A stretch of 64,000 nt of DNA, taken from NCBI RefSeq assembly GCF_000717175.1, contig NZ_JNYD01000026.1, positions 41,561 to 105,560 of the forward strand. Direction: 5' to 3'. The stretch is from Pseudonocardia autotrophica (GTDB lineage Bacteria; Actinomycetota; Actinomycetes; Mycobacteriales; Pseudonocardiaceae). Under the pieces are notes generated by a model. That model was not told where the DNA came from. It saw nothing but the letters and a program-made list of their open reading frames with translations, and made no database searches. The translations under genes and the position numbers were made by a program. Within the stretch, counting starts at the first letter, position 1; each line of letters begins with the position of its first letter. Shown in pieces: positions 50,196-59,875 of the stretch.

Positions 50196-51425
50196 TCAGT
50201 AGGCCTGCTCCAGCAGGAACCGCCCGCCGTCGACCCGAATGATCGCGAGGCCCGCGATGCCCTCGGGGCCGTGCCGCTCGGGGGTGAACGTGTACACCGC
50301 GAGGGTGCCCGGGACCCCGGTCGTCCGCTCCAGGCGGTCGCGGACCGCGTCGCGGGTCTCCTGGGACCCGGTGCGGGCCGGGTCGGTCGCCCGCAGGGCC
50401 TCGACCGTCAGGTGGACGGCGTCCCAGGCGCCGGCAGCGGACGGCGACGGCGTGGTGCCGTACTCCACCTCCCACGCGCTAACGAAGTCCGCGAGCACGG
50501 GGCCCTGCGGGTCGTCGGCCGGGATCTGTTCACTGACCAGCATCTTCGGGCCCTGCAGCAGGGTGCCCTCGACGGCGTCGCCGCCGAGCCCGATGTAGTG
50601 CGCGCCGGCCGCCCCGGAGGCCGGGAACAGCACGCCCGGGTAGCCGAGCACGAAGGCGTTGCGGGAGACGATCGCGGTCGGCAGGGCCGCCGACCACACC
50701 AGCGTGACGTCCGGGCGGGTGGCGGCGAGCGTCGTGAGCTGCGGTGTCATGTCGACCGCGTCGCCCGGGAAGACCTGGTTCCCGACCAGCTCCAGCCCGA
50801 ACCCGGCGATCATGCCGGGCAGCGCCTGCGCCGCCTCCCTTCCGTGGTCGTCGTCGGACGACAGGATCGCGACCCGCCGCCAGCCCTGCTCCCGCGCGTA
50901 CGTCAGCTGCGCCCGCAGGGACTCCGCCCTCGCCGGGACCTGCGTGAACATGTACCTGGCCTCGGCCGGCGGCGAGATGACGTCGTCCGTTCCCGCCATC
51001 GCCGTCACCGGTGTGCGCAGGGTCCGGGAGAGCGGCCGTAGCGCCACGGCCTCGGTGCGCGAGCCCGGCCCGACCACGGCGACGACGTCCTCCTCCACGA
51101 CGAGCCTGCGGTACTCGTCCGCCGCTCGACCGGCGTCGCCCCCGGTGTCCGCGACCACGAGCTCGACCGGCCGGCCGTGGACCCCGCCGAGGGCCGTGGT
51201 GCGCTCTGCGTAGAGCTGCAGCGCCCGGTGCCCGGGCCGGGAGACCGCGGCGTCGGCGCCCGTGAGGCCGAGGAGCACACCGATCCGGTAGGGCGCCCCG
51301 GCCCGGCCGTCGTCGCCGGTCGGCACGCTGCAGCCCGTGCTGCAGGCCGCGGCGACCAGCAGCATCGCGATCGCTACGGCGGCCGTGCGGAGCCGCCCGC
51401 GCGCACTGGTCCGGAACGTGTTCAC
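50196..51425 (-). CDS. ABC-type branched-chain-amino-acid-like substrate-binding lipoprotein
   Basis: 409 residues. Signal peptide TAAVAIAMLLVAAACSTGC with lipobox VAAAC makes it a lipoprotein on the outer face. The type I periplasmic fold (Peripla_BP_6) is shown by YRIGVLLGLTGADA, LYAERTTALGGVHGRPVELV, VEEDVVAVVGPGSRTEAVAL and YAREQGWRRVAILSSDDDHG. No permease or ATPase gene lies nearby, so it is an orphan binding protein or serves a transporter encoded elsewhere. GTG 51425 begins the n-region. Confidence 0.85.
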   Translation of the reverse strand: MNTFRTSARGRLRTAAVAIAMLLVAAACSTGCSVPTGDDGRAGAPYRIGVLLGLTGADAAVSRPGHRALQLYAERTTALGGVHGRPVELVVADTGGDAGRAADEYRRLVVEEDVVAVVGPGSRTEAVALRPLSRTLRTPVTAMAGTDDVISPPAEARYMFTQVPARAESLRAQLTYAREQGWRRVAILSSDDDHGREAAQALPGMIAGFGLELVGNQVFPGDAVDMTPQLTTLAATRPDVTLVWSAALPTAIVSRNAFVLGYPGVLFPASGAAGAHYIGLGGDAVEGTLLQGPKMLVSEQIPADDPQGPVLADFVSAWEVEYGTTPSPSAAGAWDAVHLTVEALRATDPARTGSQETRDAVRDRLERTTGVPGTLAVYTFTPERHGPEGIAGLAIIRVDGGRFLLEQAY

Positions 51426-51579
51426 CGTCGAACCGCTTCCGCCTCGGGAGGGGTGGGCGGGCCCTCCGTGTCGGACCAGTAAAGCCGAGCCCGGGACCGG
51501 GGCCAACCGCCGTGGGCGCCCGATCCCGGTCCCTTCTGGCAGGGTCGGCGCGGACGGGGTGGAAAGGCGAGGAGGCCAC

Positions 51580-51942
51580 GTGATCACCGGAGTGCACACC
51601 ATCCTCTACGCGGAGGACGTCGACCGAGCCCGCGCCTTCCTGCGCGACGTGCTGGGCCTGGCGCACGTCGACGCCGGCGACGGCTGGTTGATCTTCGCCG
51701 CGCCCCCGGCCGAGCTCGCGGTCCATCCCACCGATGCCGCCACCAGCGGGCGGCACGAGCTGTTCCTGATGTGCGACGACGTCGAGGCGACGCGGGCGGC
51801 GGTGCTCGCCGCCGGCGTCGAGACCGGCCCGGTGGAGGACCAGGGCTGGGGCCTGATCACGCGTCTGCAGGTCCCGGGGCTGGGCGACCTGGGGCTGTAC
51901 CAGCCCCGCCACCCCACCGCCCTCGGGCTCGACCGAACCTGA
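51580..51942 (+). CDS. VOC (glyoxalase/bleomycin-resistance) family protein
   Basis: 120 residues, two beta-alpha-beta-beta-beta units: TGVHTILYAEDVDRARAFLR, then LFLMCDDVEATRAAVLAAGV and LQVPGLGDLGLYQPRHP. A His in GVHT and a Glu/Gln near the ends of the units could bind a metal. VOC proteins include lyases, dioxygenases and binding proteins. GTG 51580 has GGAGG 4 nt upstream. Divergent from the binding lipoprotein gene. Confidence 0.82.
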   Translation: MITGVHTILYAEDVDRARAFLRDVLGLAHVDAGDGWLIFAAPPAELAVHPTDAATSGRHELFLMCDDVEATRAAVLAAGVETGPVEDQGWGLITRLQVPGLGDLGLYQPRHPTALGLDRT

Positions 51943-52109
51943 GAAGGGTGCCACTCTCGGCGTCGCAGCCGGTCAGCCGAAGGGGCACGGCCTCTCGCGT
52001 CCGCCTCCGTAGATCGCGCACGTCAGGGCCCGGCGGCGATTCGTCTTGCCGCAGGGAGATCCTTTCGGAAGTCTCGGCCGTCGAGGTTCGCGCGGGCGAG
52101 GAGGCGGAT

Positions 52110-53201
52110 GTGGATCGTGTCGACGACAAGAGGCCGACCACCCCTGCCGCGCCGTGCCCGCCGGGCCGGCCACCCTGGTGGCAGGAGCTCAAGGGGTCGC
52201 TCCGGGGCCGCATGCGCGCGCTCGTGCTGGTGGTCCTGGTCGCCCTGTTCGGGCTGCTCGCCGTCGCGGTGGGCAGCATGGCGCAGGCCTCCACCGCCGA
52301 CCAGGACATGATGCAGCGGATCGGCCCGGCGCTGACCTCGGTCGAACGGCTGCAGACCGCCTACGTCGACCAGGAGACCGGGCTGCGCGGCTACCTCCTC
52401 ACCGGACAGGACGGCTTCCTCGACCCGTTCACCGCCGCGGCGCCCCGGATCGCCGCCGAGCAGAACCTGCTCGGCACCCTCGTGCCCGAGCTGGCCGGCA
52501 GCCTGGCCGGGGTCGCCGTGGCCTACGACAACTGGTCGGCCAACGTCGCCCGGCCGCTCATCGACCTCCGCCGCGCGGGCGACGTCGCGCAGACCTCGGC
52601 CCTGGCCGCCCAGGACGTGGGCAAGGGGCGCTTCGACGTGCTCCGCCAGCGCGTCGACACCCTCCGCACCCAGATCCGCGGCGAGGCGGACGCCGCCGTG
52701 GCGGCCTCGTCGTCGGCGCGCCTGCAGCTGTTCGGCGTCCTCGGCGCCGTCGCCGCCCTCGGGATCGCCCTCGGGGTCGTCGCGATGCGGTTCCAGCGGC
52801 GCTGGGTGCTCGCCCCGCTCACCCGGCTGGGCAACGACGTCGCCGCGGTGGCCGGCGGGGACTACGCCCACCCCATCCGCGACGACGGCCTGCGCGAGCT
52901 GGCCACGGTCGGCCGCGGCGTCGCGACGATGCGCGACCGCCTCACCGCCCACGCCGCCGAGACCGCGCGGACCGAACGCCTCCGCGCCCGCGCGGACCAG
53001 GCCGAACGCATGGCGGACACGCTCCGCCGCGACGTCATCGTCGAGCTGTCGTCGCTCACGCTGACCGTCACCGCCGTGGCCGGCCGCCATCCCCGCGCCG
53101 CGGCCGAGCTGCACCCCGTGGTCCACCGCCTCGACCTCGCCATCACCGCCATCCGGAACGCCATCTTCGGCAGCCCGGAGCCCTCCCCGCCGCAGAACTG
53201 A
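52110..53201 (+). CDS. CHASE3-HAMP sensor protein with degenerate, truncated kinase tail
   Basis: 363 residues. TM1 ALVLVVLVALFGLLAVAVGS (~34-53), then a CHASE3-type extracellular domain with the hallmark YVDQETGLRGYLLTGQDGFL, TM2 LFGVLGAVAALGIALGVVAM near 210-230, and a HAMP-like segment (RRWVLAPLTRLGNDVAAVAG). The last ~60 residues (MADTLRRDVIVELSSLTLTV through LDLAITAIRNAIFG) resemble the dimerisation helices of HisKA_3 kinases, but the H-box His is absent and no ATPase domain follows. It is thus a non-catalytic sensor or decayed kinase. GTG 52110 has GAGGAGG upstream. Confidence 0.78.
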   Translation: MDRVDDKRPTTPAAPCPPGRPPWWQELKGSLRGRMRALVLVVLVALFGLLAVAVGSMAQASTADQDMMQRIGPALTSVERLQTAYVDQETGLRGYLLTGQDGFLDPFTAAAPRIAAEQNLLGTLVPELAGSLAGVAVAYDNWSANVARPLIDLRRAGDVAQTSALAAQDVGKGRFDVLRQRVDTLRTQIRGEADAAVAASSSARLQLFGVLGAVAALGIALGVVAMRFQRRWVLAPLTRLGNDVAAVAGGDYAHPIRDDGLRELATVGRGVATMRDRLTAHAAETARTERLRARADQAERMADTLRRDVIVELSSLTLTVTAVAGRHPRAAAELHPVVHRLDLAITAIRNAIFGSPEPSPPQN

Positions 53202-53225
53202 GCCCCTCCGCGTGCACTCGGCGGT

Positions 53226-53330
53226 ATGCGCCCGCACCTCGGGTCGATCGCCGTCCCCGTGCTGGTGATGCACGGCGACCACGCAGGCCGACACGTCAAC
53301 GCCGACCTGCTCGACTTCCTCCGGTCCTGA
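53226..53330 (+). pseudogene. C-terminal remnant of an alpha/beta hydrolase
   Basis: A 34-codon frame reads IAVPVLVMHGDHAGRHVNAD followed by LLDFLRS and a stop. The 'vPvLvmhGd' strand and final helix are the usual end of an alpha/beta-hydrolase fold, but the D-x-x-P and catalytic His context and the whole N-terminal part are missing. Read as a fragment left by a deletion. Confidence 0.4.
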
Positions 53331-53358
53331 CCGGCTCGCCGTGCGCCTGTCGCCCGCG

Positions 53359-54768
53359 TCAGCCGACGGGTTCGCGGGTCTTGAGCTCGGCGAGGATGTC
53401 CTGGACGCGCTCCTTGGCGTCGCCGAAGAGCATCTGGCTGTTCTCCCGGAAGAACAGCGGGTTCTGCACGCCGGCGTAGCCGGTGGCCATGGACCGCTTG
53501 AACACGACCACGTTCCCGGCCTCCCACACCCGCAGCACCGGCATGCCCGCGATGGGCGAGCCGGGGTCCTCGGACGCGGCCGGGTTCACGGTGTCGTTGG
53601 CCCCGATGACCAGCACGACGTCCGTCTCGGCGAGATCGTCGTTGATCTCGTCCATCTCCAGCACGATGTCGTAGGGGACCTGGGCCTCGGCCAGCAGCAC
53701 GTTCATGTGCCCGGGCAGCCGCCCGGCCACCGGGTGCACCCCGAACCGCACCTCCACCCCCTGCTCCCGCAGCTTCCGGGTCAGGTCCGCGACCGGGTAC
53801 TGGGCCTGCGCGACGGCCATCCCGTAGCCGGGAGTGATCACGACCGAGCGGGCGTTCGAGAGCAGCTCGGCCACCCCGGCGGCGTCGATCTCGCGGTGCT
53901 CGCCCTCCACGGCCGCCGCCGACGACGTCGTGGCGCCGAATCCGCCGGCGATCACGGAGAGGAAGGAGCGGTTCATCGCCTTGCACATGATGTAGGACAG
54001 GTAGGCACCCGACGAGCCCACCAGCGCGCCGGTGATGATCAACAGGTCGTTGCCCAGCAGGAAGCCCGACGCCGCCGCGGCCCACCCCGAGTACGAGTTG
54101 AGCATCGACACCACGACCGGCATGTCCCCGCCGCCGATCGAGGCCACCAGGTGCAGGCCCAGCAGCAGCGCCAGCACGGTGAGCACGGCCAGCACCCAGG
54201 TGGCCGGGGTGATCACGAAGTACACCGTGAGCGCGGCGAACACGACCAGCGCGCCCAGGTTCAGCACGTTCTTGCCCGGCAGCATCAGCGGCGCCGACGC
54301 GATCTTCGCCGACAGCTTCAGGTACGCGATGATCGAGCCGGTGAACGTGACCGCGCCGATGAACACCCCGATGGCGACCTCGGCGTGGTGGATGCCCAGC
54401 AGCGAGCCCGCGAGCTGCAGGTGGCCGGACTCCACTTCCAGGAAGCCGTTCCAGCCGACCAGCACGGCGGCGAGGCCGACGAAGCTGTGCATCAGCGCGA
54501 TCAGCTCGGGCATGCCCGTCATCTCGACGACCCGGGCCCGCCAGAGCCCGATCGCCGCGCCGATGACCAGCGCCACCAGCAGCAGCGCGATCCCGAGCCC
54601 GGAGGCCGAGCCGAGCGCCACGATCGCGGTCGCGACCAGCGCGATGGTCATGCCGGCGATGCCGAATACCACCCCGGAGCGGGAGGTCTCGTGCTTGGAC
54701 AGCCCGGCGAGGCTGATCACGAACAGCAGGGCGGCGATGAGGTAGGCCGCCGTCGTCCACGTCTGCAT
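53359..54768 (-). CDS. pntB: NAD(P) transhydrogenase subunit beta
   Basis: 469 residues. The membrane domain II spans ~residues 1-280, with conserved [40 protein letters not shown] and [20 protein letters not shown]. Domain III binds NADP(H): [54 protein letters not shown] and the final Met-Ala-Thr-Gly-Tyr-Ala loop. It is intact and in standard order after pntA with 4 nt between them. Its partner gene is disrupted, so transhydrogenation is doubtful unless another alpha subunit exists. Confidence 0.9.
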   Translation of the reverse strand: MQTWTTAAYLIAALLFVISLAGLSKHETSRSGVVFGIAGMTIALVATAIVALGSASGLGIALLLVALVIGAAIGLWRARVVEMTGMPELIALMHSFVGLAAVLVGWNGFLEVESGHLQLAGSLLGIHHAEVAIGVFIGAVTFTGSIIAYLKLSAKIASAPLMLPGKNVLNLGALVVFAALTVYFVITPATWVLAVLTVLALLLGLHLVASIGGGDMPVVVSMLNSYSGWAAAASGFLLGNDLLIITGALVGSSGAYLSYIMCKAMNRSFLSVIAGGFGATTSSAAAVEGEHREIDAAGVAELLSNARSVVITPGYGMAVAQAQYPVADLTRKLREQGVEVRFGVHPVAGRLPGHMNVLLAEAQVPYDIVLEMDEINDDLAETDVVLVIGANDTVNPAASEDPGSPIAGMPVLRVWEAGNVVVFKRSMATGYAGVQNPLFFRENSQMLFGDAKERVQDILAELKTREPVG

Positions 54769-54772
54769 CAGG

Positions 54773-56169
54773 TCAGCTCCGTCCGGGGCTACGGGAGAAC
54801 ATCGACAGCATGCGGCGGGTCACCGCGAAGCCACCGACGATGTTGATGGCGGCCAGCAGCACCGCGACCGCGGCCAGCGCCGTGACCAGGGCACTTCCCG
54901 TGCCGATCTGCAGGATCGCGCCCACGACGATGATCCCGGAGATGGCGTTGGTGACCGACATCAAAGGGGTGTGCAGCGCGTGGTGCACGTTCCCGATCAC
55001 GTAGAAGCCGATCACGATGGCCAGCACGAACACCGTCAGGTGCCCGGCCAGCTCCGCCGGCGCGAACGCCGTGACCAGGAACAACGCCAGCGCCCCGGCG
55101 ATCCCCACCGCGGCCCGCGCCAGCGGCGAGCGCGTCTTCTCCGGCTGGGGCTCGGCTTGCGGCACCGCGGCGGGCTGGGTCGCGGGGGCCGCACTGACCG
55201 ACACCGGGGGCGGCGGCCACAGCGTCTCGCCGCCGTGCGCCACGGTCAGCCCGCGCACCACGACGTCGTCAAGGTCGAGGACCAGCTGCCCGTCCTTGGC
55301 CGGGGTGAGCAGCTTGAGCAGGTTGACCACGTTGGTGCCGTAGAGCTGCGAGGCCTGCGCGGGCAGCCGACCCGGCAGGTCGGTGTATCCGATGATCGTG
55401 ACCCCGTTGTCGGTCACCACCGCCTCACCGGCCACCGTGCCCGCCACGTTGCCGCCCTGCGCCGCGGCCATGTCCACGATCACGCTGCCCGGGCGCATCG
55501 ACGCGACCTGCTCGGCGGTGATCAGCTTCGGCGCCGGACGGCCCGGGATCAACGCCGTGGTGATGATGATGTCGACGTCTGCGGCCTGCTCGGAGTAGAT
55601 CTCTGCGGCGCGCCGGTCGTAGGCCTCCGACGTCGCCTTCGCGTACCCGTCGGTGCTGGCCTCCTGCTCGACCTCGACCGCCAGGTACTCCCCACCCAGC
55701 GAGCGGACCTGCTCGGCGACCTCGGCCCGCGGGTCGGTCGCGCGGACCACGGCGCCCAGGCTGTTCGCCGCCGCGATCGCCGCCAGCCCGGCCACGCCGA
55801 CGCCGGCGACCAGCACCTTCGCCGGCGGGACCTTGCCCGCCGCGGTGACCTGCCCGGTGAAGAACCGGCCGAACGCGTGCGCCGCCTCGATCACCGCCCG
55901 GTACCCGGCGATGGCGGGGCGTTGATCGCGACCACGACGTCGGCGTCCCACACCGGCCCCTCGGACACCTCCGCACCCGCGGCGGCGTAGGCGGCGTCGT
56001 CGAACCCGGCCCGCGCACCCGCCCCGGACTCCACCGTCACGGCGTAGCCGAGGTCCACGGCCTTGCGCACCGTCTCCGGCGTCAACGCCACCCGCGTCTC
56101 CGCCTTCGTCGACTCCGCCACCACACCGATGCGCAGCGGCGGCGCGGGTGCTTCGGGACTGTCGCTCAT
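54773..56169 (-). pseudogene. pntA: NAD(P) transhydrogenase subunit alpha, internal out-of-frame deletion
   Basis: The N-terminal part (from ATG 56169 with GAGGAGA upstream) reads [20 protein letters not shown] through [13 protein letters not shown]. It then jumps, with a frame change near 55911-55922, to [20 protein letters not shown] and the NAD site [20 protein letters not shown]. Compared with the E. coli protein as I remember it, about 65 residues between 'VNAP' and 'MANIAGYRA' are absent. The rest, including the membrane segments at the C-terminus ([20 protein letters not shown]), is intact. In the original frame translation stops soon after the junction. Sequencing error alone could explain a frame shift but not the loss. 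Confidence 0.75.
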
Positions 56170-56544
56170 TCGCTCTCCTCGATGTACGGCATCACTGTCG
56201 ATCGGGGTGGAGGGGGCCGTCGTCACGCACCGGCCCGCAGGACGAGGGCCCGGGTCACCGACGAACGACGACGCGGCCCTCGTCCCGCGAAGGCGCTTGG
56301 CAAAGTTAACGCACTTCTCGCCCCGCGCAGCGACGATCGCGTCACACCGAACGGGTGTGTCGTGGCACCGCCACCGCTCTGCGCCGCGGCGCGTCAGCGC
56401 GGATTACGGACGCCGTCGGCATCTCATGATCGCTCTGAGGGTGCACGTGCGGCGGATCGAACAGCCGCTGATGCACGCAGAAGCCGATCACGGCGCCGAG
56501 CGCACCTCATCAACGTCGGGGTGAGTCGACGGTCGCCCTGCGGG
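56170..56544. other. 375-nt upstream region of pntAB, no gene seen
   Basis: Lies between pntA (leftward) and the stop of the enoyl-CoA hydratase gene (also leftward), so it should hold the pntAB promoter. An AT-richer segment AAAGTTAACGCAC is near 56301-56313. I found no coding frame and no clear inverted repeat. Confidence 0.4.
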
Positions 56545-57315
56545 TCAGGCGCGGAAGGTCGGCTTCCGCTTCTCCCGGAACGCGGCGACGCCCTCGGCGA
56601 AATCGGGTCCGGTGAAGAGGGTGCGCTGGGCGCGGGCCTCGGCGACGAGGACCTGCCGCAGGTCGGTGTGGCCGGCGGCGAAGATCTCCTTGGTCGCGGC
56701 GAGGGCCGGGCGGGAGCGCCGGGCCAGCAGCTCTGCCCGCTCCAGGGCCAGCTCGACGGCTCCGCCCGGCTCGGCGAGGCGCTCGACCAGGCCGATCGTC
56801 GCGGCGTGCTCGGCGTCGACGACCTCGCCGAAGAGGATCATCTCGGCCGCGCGGCCCTGGCCGATGCGCCGCGGCAGGGTCCAGGCCAGGCCGGCGTCCG
56901 TCGCGAGGCCGACGCCGCCGAACGAGGCGCAGAAGCGGGCGTCGCGGGCCGCGACCACGTGGTCCGCCGCGGCGGCCAGCGACAGCCCCGCACCGTAGGC
57001 ACCGCCCTCGACCGCGGCGATCACCGGCGTGGGCCCGGCGACCATCGCCTCGACGAGATCGGCGAGCAGCTGCAGGCGCAGGATCCCGAGCTGCTCGTCG
57101 TCGCTCATCGACGAGATGTCCCCGCCGGCGGAGAAGAAGCCCTCCGCGCCGGTGAGGACCAGGACGCGGACGGTGTCGTCGTCCGTCGCCGCGCGGACCG
57201 CGTCCCGTAGCTCGCGGCGCATCTCGACGGACAGCGCGTTGCGCCGCCTCGGGTCGGCCAGGGTCAGGATCCGGACGGGCCCCCGGTCCTCGACCCCGAC
57301 GAGGCCCTCAGACAT
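56545..57315 (-). CDS. enoyl-CoA hydratase/isomerase, phenylacetate cluster
   Basis: 256 residues, crotonase fold. Oxyanion segments GFFSAGGDISSM (~58-69) and VIAAVEGGAYGAGLSLAAAA (~97-116); the later motif FGGVGLATDAGLAWTLPRRI has Asp where PaaG-type ring isomerases also carry one, which supports a ring-1,2-epoxyphenylacetyl-CoA isomerase or a downstream hydratase of the same pathway. Its ATG overlaps the paaE stop by 8 nt, so it is the last gene of the paa operon. I leave the symbol open between paaF and paaG. Confidence 0.83.
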   Translation of the reverse strand: MSEGLVGVEDRGPVRILTLADPRRRNALSVEMRRELRDAVRAATDDDTVRVLVLTGAEGFFSAGGDISSMSDDEQLGILRLQLLADLVEAMVAGPTPVIAAVEGGAYGAGLSLAAAADHVVAARDARFCASFGGVGLATDAGLAWTLPRRIGQGRAAEMILFGEVVDAEHAATIGLVERLAEPGGAVELALERAELLARRSRPALAATKEIFAAGHTDLRQVLVAEARAQRTLFTGPDFAEGVAAFREKRKPTFRA

Positions 57316-58432
57316 CGAAGTCGACGGTCACCGTGTCCGACACCGGCAGGGTCTGGCAGGTCAGCACGAACCCGGCCTCGACCTCCTCGTCCTCGAGCGC
57401 GAAGTTGCGGCGCATGGTGACCTCACCGTCGGTGACCTGCGCCCGGCACGTCCCGCACACGCCGCCCTTGCAGGCGAAGGGCAGGTCGCCGCGGACCTTC
57501 TGTGCCGCGTCGAGCACGGTCTCGTTCCGCGGCAGGGTCAGCTGGGTGGACCGCCCGTTGAGGACGACGGTGACCTCGCTGCCCTCGCCGACCTCGGCGT
57601 CGTCCTCGGCGCGGTGCACCGCGGGCGGCGGCTCGTCGACGTAGAACAGCTCGCGGTGGATCCGCTTCTTGTCCACCCCCAGCTCACCGAGGACGGTCAC
57701 GGCGTCCTCGGTCATGCCGAGCGGGCCGCACAGCCACCAGTGGTCGACGCCCTCGACGTCGACGAGCGACCCGAGCAGGACCCGCATCCGGTCCGCGTCG
57801 AGCCGGCCGTTGAAGATGTCCGCCTCGGTGGGTTCGCGGGAGAGCACGTTGAGCAGGTGCAGCCGGGGCCCGTAGGCGTTCTTGAGGTCGGCGATCTCCT
57901 CGGTGAACATCACGGTGTCGGTGCGCCGGTTGCCGTAGAGCAGCGTGACGCGGGTGTCCGCATGCGCGGCGAGCAGCGACGCGGCGATCGACAGTACCGG
58001 CGTGATGCCCGACCCGGCGGCGACGAGCCCGTGGTGGGTGCCCGCGGCGAGGTCGGGGGTGAAGGACCCGGCGGGCGGGCCGACCTCGATCTCGTCGCCG
58101 ACCTCGAGCCGGTCGACGAGCCACTCGGAGAACAGCCCGCCGTCGACCCGGCGCACGCCGACCCGCGGCTCGGCGCCGGCCGGGGCGCAGATCGAGTAGG
58201 AGCGCCGCTCCTCCCCCGCCTCGGTCTCGAGCCGGAGCGTCAGGTACTGCCCGGGGCGGAACGTGAAGTCCTCGCGCAGGTCGTCCGGGACCGCGAAGGT
58301 GACGGCCACGGCGTCGTCGCACAGCCGCTCCAGCGCGGACACCCGCAGCCGGTGGAAGCCGCTCTCGCGGGGCGCCACGACCTCGTCGTCGGCCCGGGTG
58401 CCGGCGGCGGGCAGTGTGGTCGCGGGGGTCAC
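57308..58432 (-). CDS. paaE: 1,2-phenylacetyl-CoA epoxidase reductase subunit PaaE
   Basis: 374 residues. Ferredoxin-reductase part: FAD motif RPGQYLTLRLE...RSYSI (~residues 60-80), NADP-binding GSGITPVLSIAASLLAAH and CGPLGMTEDAV. C-terminal plant-type [2Fe-2S] domain: CKGGVCGTCRA plus a final Cys in LTCQTLP. It passes electrons from NADPH to the di-iron subunit PaaA. GTG 58432 follows the paaD stop by 1 nt. Confidence 0.93.
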   Translation of the reverse strand: MTPATTLPAAGTRADDEVVAPRESGFHRLRVSALERLCDDAVAVTFAVPDDLREDFTFRPGQYLTLRLETEAGEERRSYSICAPAGAEPRVGVRRVDGGLFSEWLVDRLEVGDEIEVGPPAGSFTPDLAAGTHHGLVAAGSGITPVLSIAASLLAAHADTRVTLLYGNRRTDTVMFTEEIADLKNAYGPRLHLLNVLSREPTEADIFNGRLDADRMRVLLGSLVDVEGVDHWWLCGPLGMTEDAVTVLGELGVDKKRIHRELFYVDEPPPAVHRAEDDAEVGEGSEVTVVLNGRSTQLTLPRNETVLDAAQKVRGDLPFACKGGVCGTCRAQVTDGEVTMRRNFALEDEEVEAGFVLTCQTLPVSDTVTVDFDV

Positions 58433-58433
58433 C

Positions 58434-58952
58434 TCAGATCTCCTTCATGTGCTCGAAGGGCTCCTGGCACGACGGGCAGCGCCGCAGCGCCGTGCAGGCC
58501 GTCGGGCCGAAGCGGGAGAACTCCTCGGTCGACGGGGCGCCGCAGCGCGGGCAGCGGACCTGTGTCGACGGGGCGCCGAGGGTCAGCGGGATCGGGCCGG
58601 CGGCGCGGGCCGGCGCCTTCCCGGGCGGGGCGATGCCGGCCTCGGCGAGCTTGCGGCGCCCGGCCTCGCTGATCCAGTCCGTGCTCCACGCGGGCGAGAA
58701 GACGGTGCGGACCTCGACGCGGTCGTAGCCCGCCTCGCCGAGCGCGATGCGGATGTCGTCCCGCATGACCTCGATCGCCGGGCAGCCCGAGTACGTGGGG
58801 GTGATCGTGACGACCGCCCCGCCGCCGTCCTCCTCGACCGACCGGATCACGCCGAGGTCGTCGAGCGTGAGCATCGGCATCTCGGGGTCGACGACCCGGG
58901 CGACGACGTCCCGCGCGCCCAGGTCCACCCGGAGCTCGGGATCGGTCACCAT
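58434..58952 (-). CDS. paaD: phenylacetate-CoA epoxygenase assembly protein PaaD
   Basis: 172 residues. The DUF59/MIP18-like domain is seen in VARVVDPEMPMLTLDDLGVI and VVTITPTYSGCPAIEVMRDD, and a zinc-ribbon-like tail has CPRCGAPST and CPSCQEPFEHMKEI. It helps to mature or insert the iron centre of the epoxidase. ATG 58952 overlaps the paaC stop by 7 nt; a GTG one codon later is the alternative start. Confidence 0.92.
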   Translation of the reverse strand: MVTDPELRVDLGARDVVARVVDPEMPMLTLDDLGVIRSVEEDGGGAVVTITPTYSGCPAIEVMRDDIRIALGEAGYDRVEVRTVFSPAWSTDWISEAGRRKLAEAGIAPPGKAPARAAGPIPLTLGAPSTQVRCPRCGAPSTEEFSRFGPTACTALRRCPSCQEPFEHMKEI

Positions 58953-59875
58953 GTCGCCCCCGGGTGCTCGCGCGCCACGCTCTGCATCTCCGCCAGGACG
59001 TGCCCGAGGCGCTCGGTGTGCACGCCCTGCCGGCCGCTGCGACCGCCGATCGTGCCCACCGGGGGCACCTCGGGCCGGGTGAGGGTGGCCCGGTCGAGGA
59101 CCTGCGCGAGCACCGCGTCGAACTCCTCGCGCGTCCCGGCCGGGTCGACCGCGACGCCCGCCTCGATGAGCCGGTGCTCCTCGTCGGAGGTGCGGAACAG
59201 CTCCTCCACGTACGGCCACGCCCAGTCCAGCCCGGCCTGCACACGCCGGTGCGACTCCTCCGTGCCGTCGCCCAGGCGCAGGGCCCAGCGGGCGGCGTAG
59301 TCGCGGTGGTAGGTCAGCTCCTTGACGCCCTTGCCCGCGACCGCGGCGATCACCGGGTCCTTCGAGTCCAGCAGCCGGTGCAGCAGCGCGAGCCGCCAGG
59401 TCGAGAAGATCAGCAGCCGGGCGATGCAGCGGCCGAAGTCCAGCTCGTCGGACTGCTCGGCGAGGGCGACGTTGCGGAACCCGGCCTGGTCGCGCAGGTA
59501 GGCCAGCGCGTCCTCGTCGCGGTCCGCCCCCTCGACGTGCCCGGCCCGGGCCAGCAGCACGCGGGCCTGACCGAGCAGGTCGAGCGCGGTGTTCGCCAGC
59601 GCGACCTCCTCCTCCAGCTCCGGCGCGTTCGCCACCCACTCCGACAGCTGCTGGCTGTAGATCAGCGCGTCGTCGCCCAGCATCTGGCAGTACGCCGCGA
59701 GGTCCGCCGCGTCGACGCCCTCGGGCACCGGCGCGGTGATCTCGGCCTCCCCGAGACTCAGACCGTCCTCGAAGCCCGTGCCGAACGCCCAGCGCGGGTC
59801 GTCGTGCGCGGTGGTCTCCGACAGCGACTGGTAGGCGTTGGTCGCGTCGTGCTCGCCCTGCTCCACGTGGCTCAC
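58946..59875 (-). CDS. paaC: 1,2-phenylacetyl-CoA epoxidase structural subunit PaaC
   Basis: 309 residues, ferritin-like but without a full di-iron ligand set. Typical PaaC segments: AYCQMLGDDALIYSQQLSEW, EEEVALANTALDLLGQARVL, LDFGRCIARLLIFSTWRLAL and VKELTYHRDYAARWALRLGD. It forms the AC heterodimer with PaaA. The N-terminal ~50 residues (before GVDAADLAAYCQM) are longer than in E. coli. Overlaps paaB by 4 nt. Confidence 0.93.
   Translation of the reverse strand: MSHVEQGEHDATNAYQSLSETTAHDDPRWAFGTGFEDGLSLGEAEITAPVPEGVDAADLAAYCQMLGDDALIYSQQLSEWVANAPELEEEVALANTALDLLGQARVLLARAGHVEGADRDEDALAYLRDQAGFRNVALAEQSDELDFGRCIARLLIFSTWRLALLHRLLDSKDPVIAAVAGKGVKELTYHRDYAARWALRLGDGTEESHRRVQAGLDWAWPYVEELFRTSDEEHRLIEAGVAVDPAGTREEFDAVLAQVLDRATLTRPEVPPVGTIGGRSGRQGVHTERLGHVLAEMQSVAREHPGATW

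Noticed and set aside
55900..55930. pntA disruption as another selenocysteine or programmed frameshift site
   Set aside because: There is no in-frame TGA at the break and no slippery run with a structure; residues expected from the family are missing, so a deletion explains it better.
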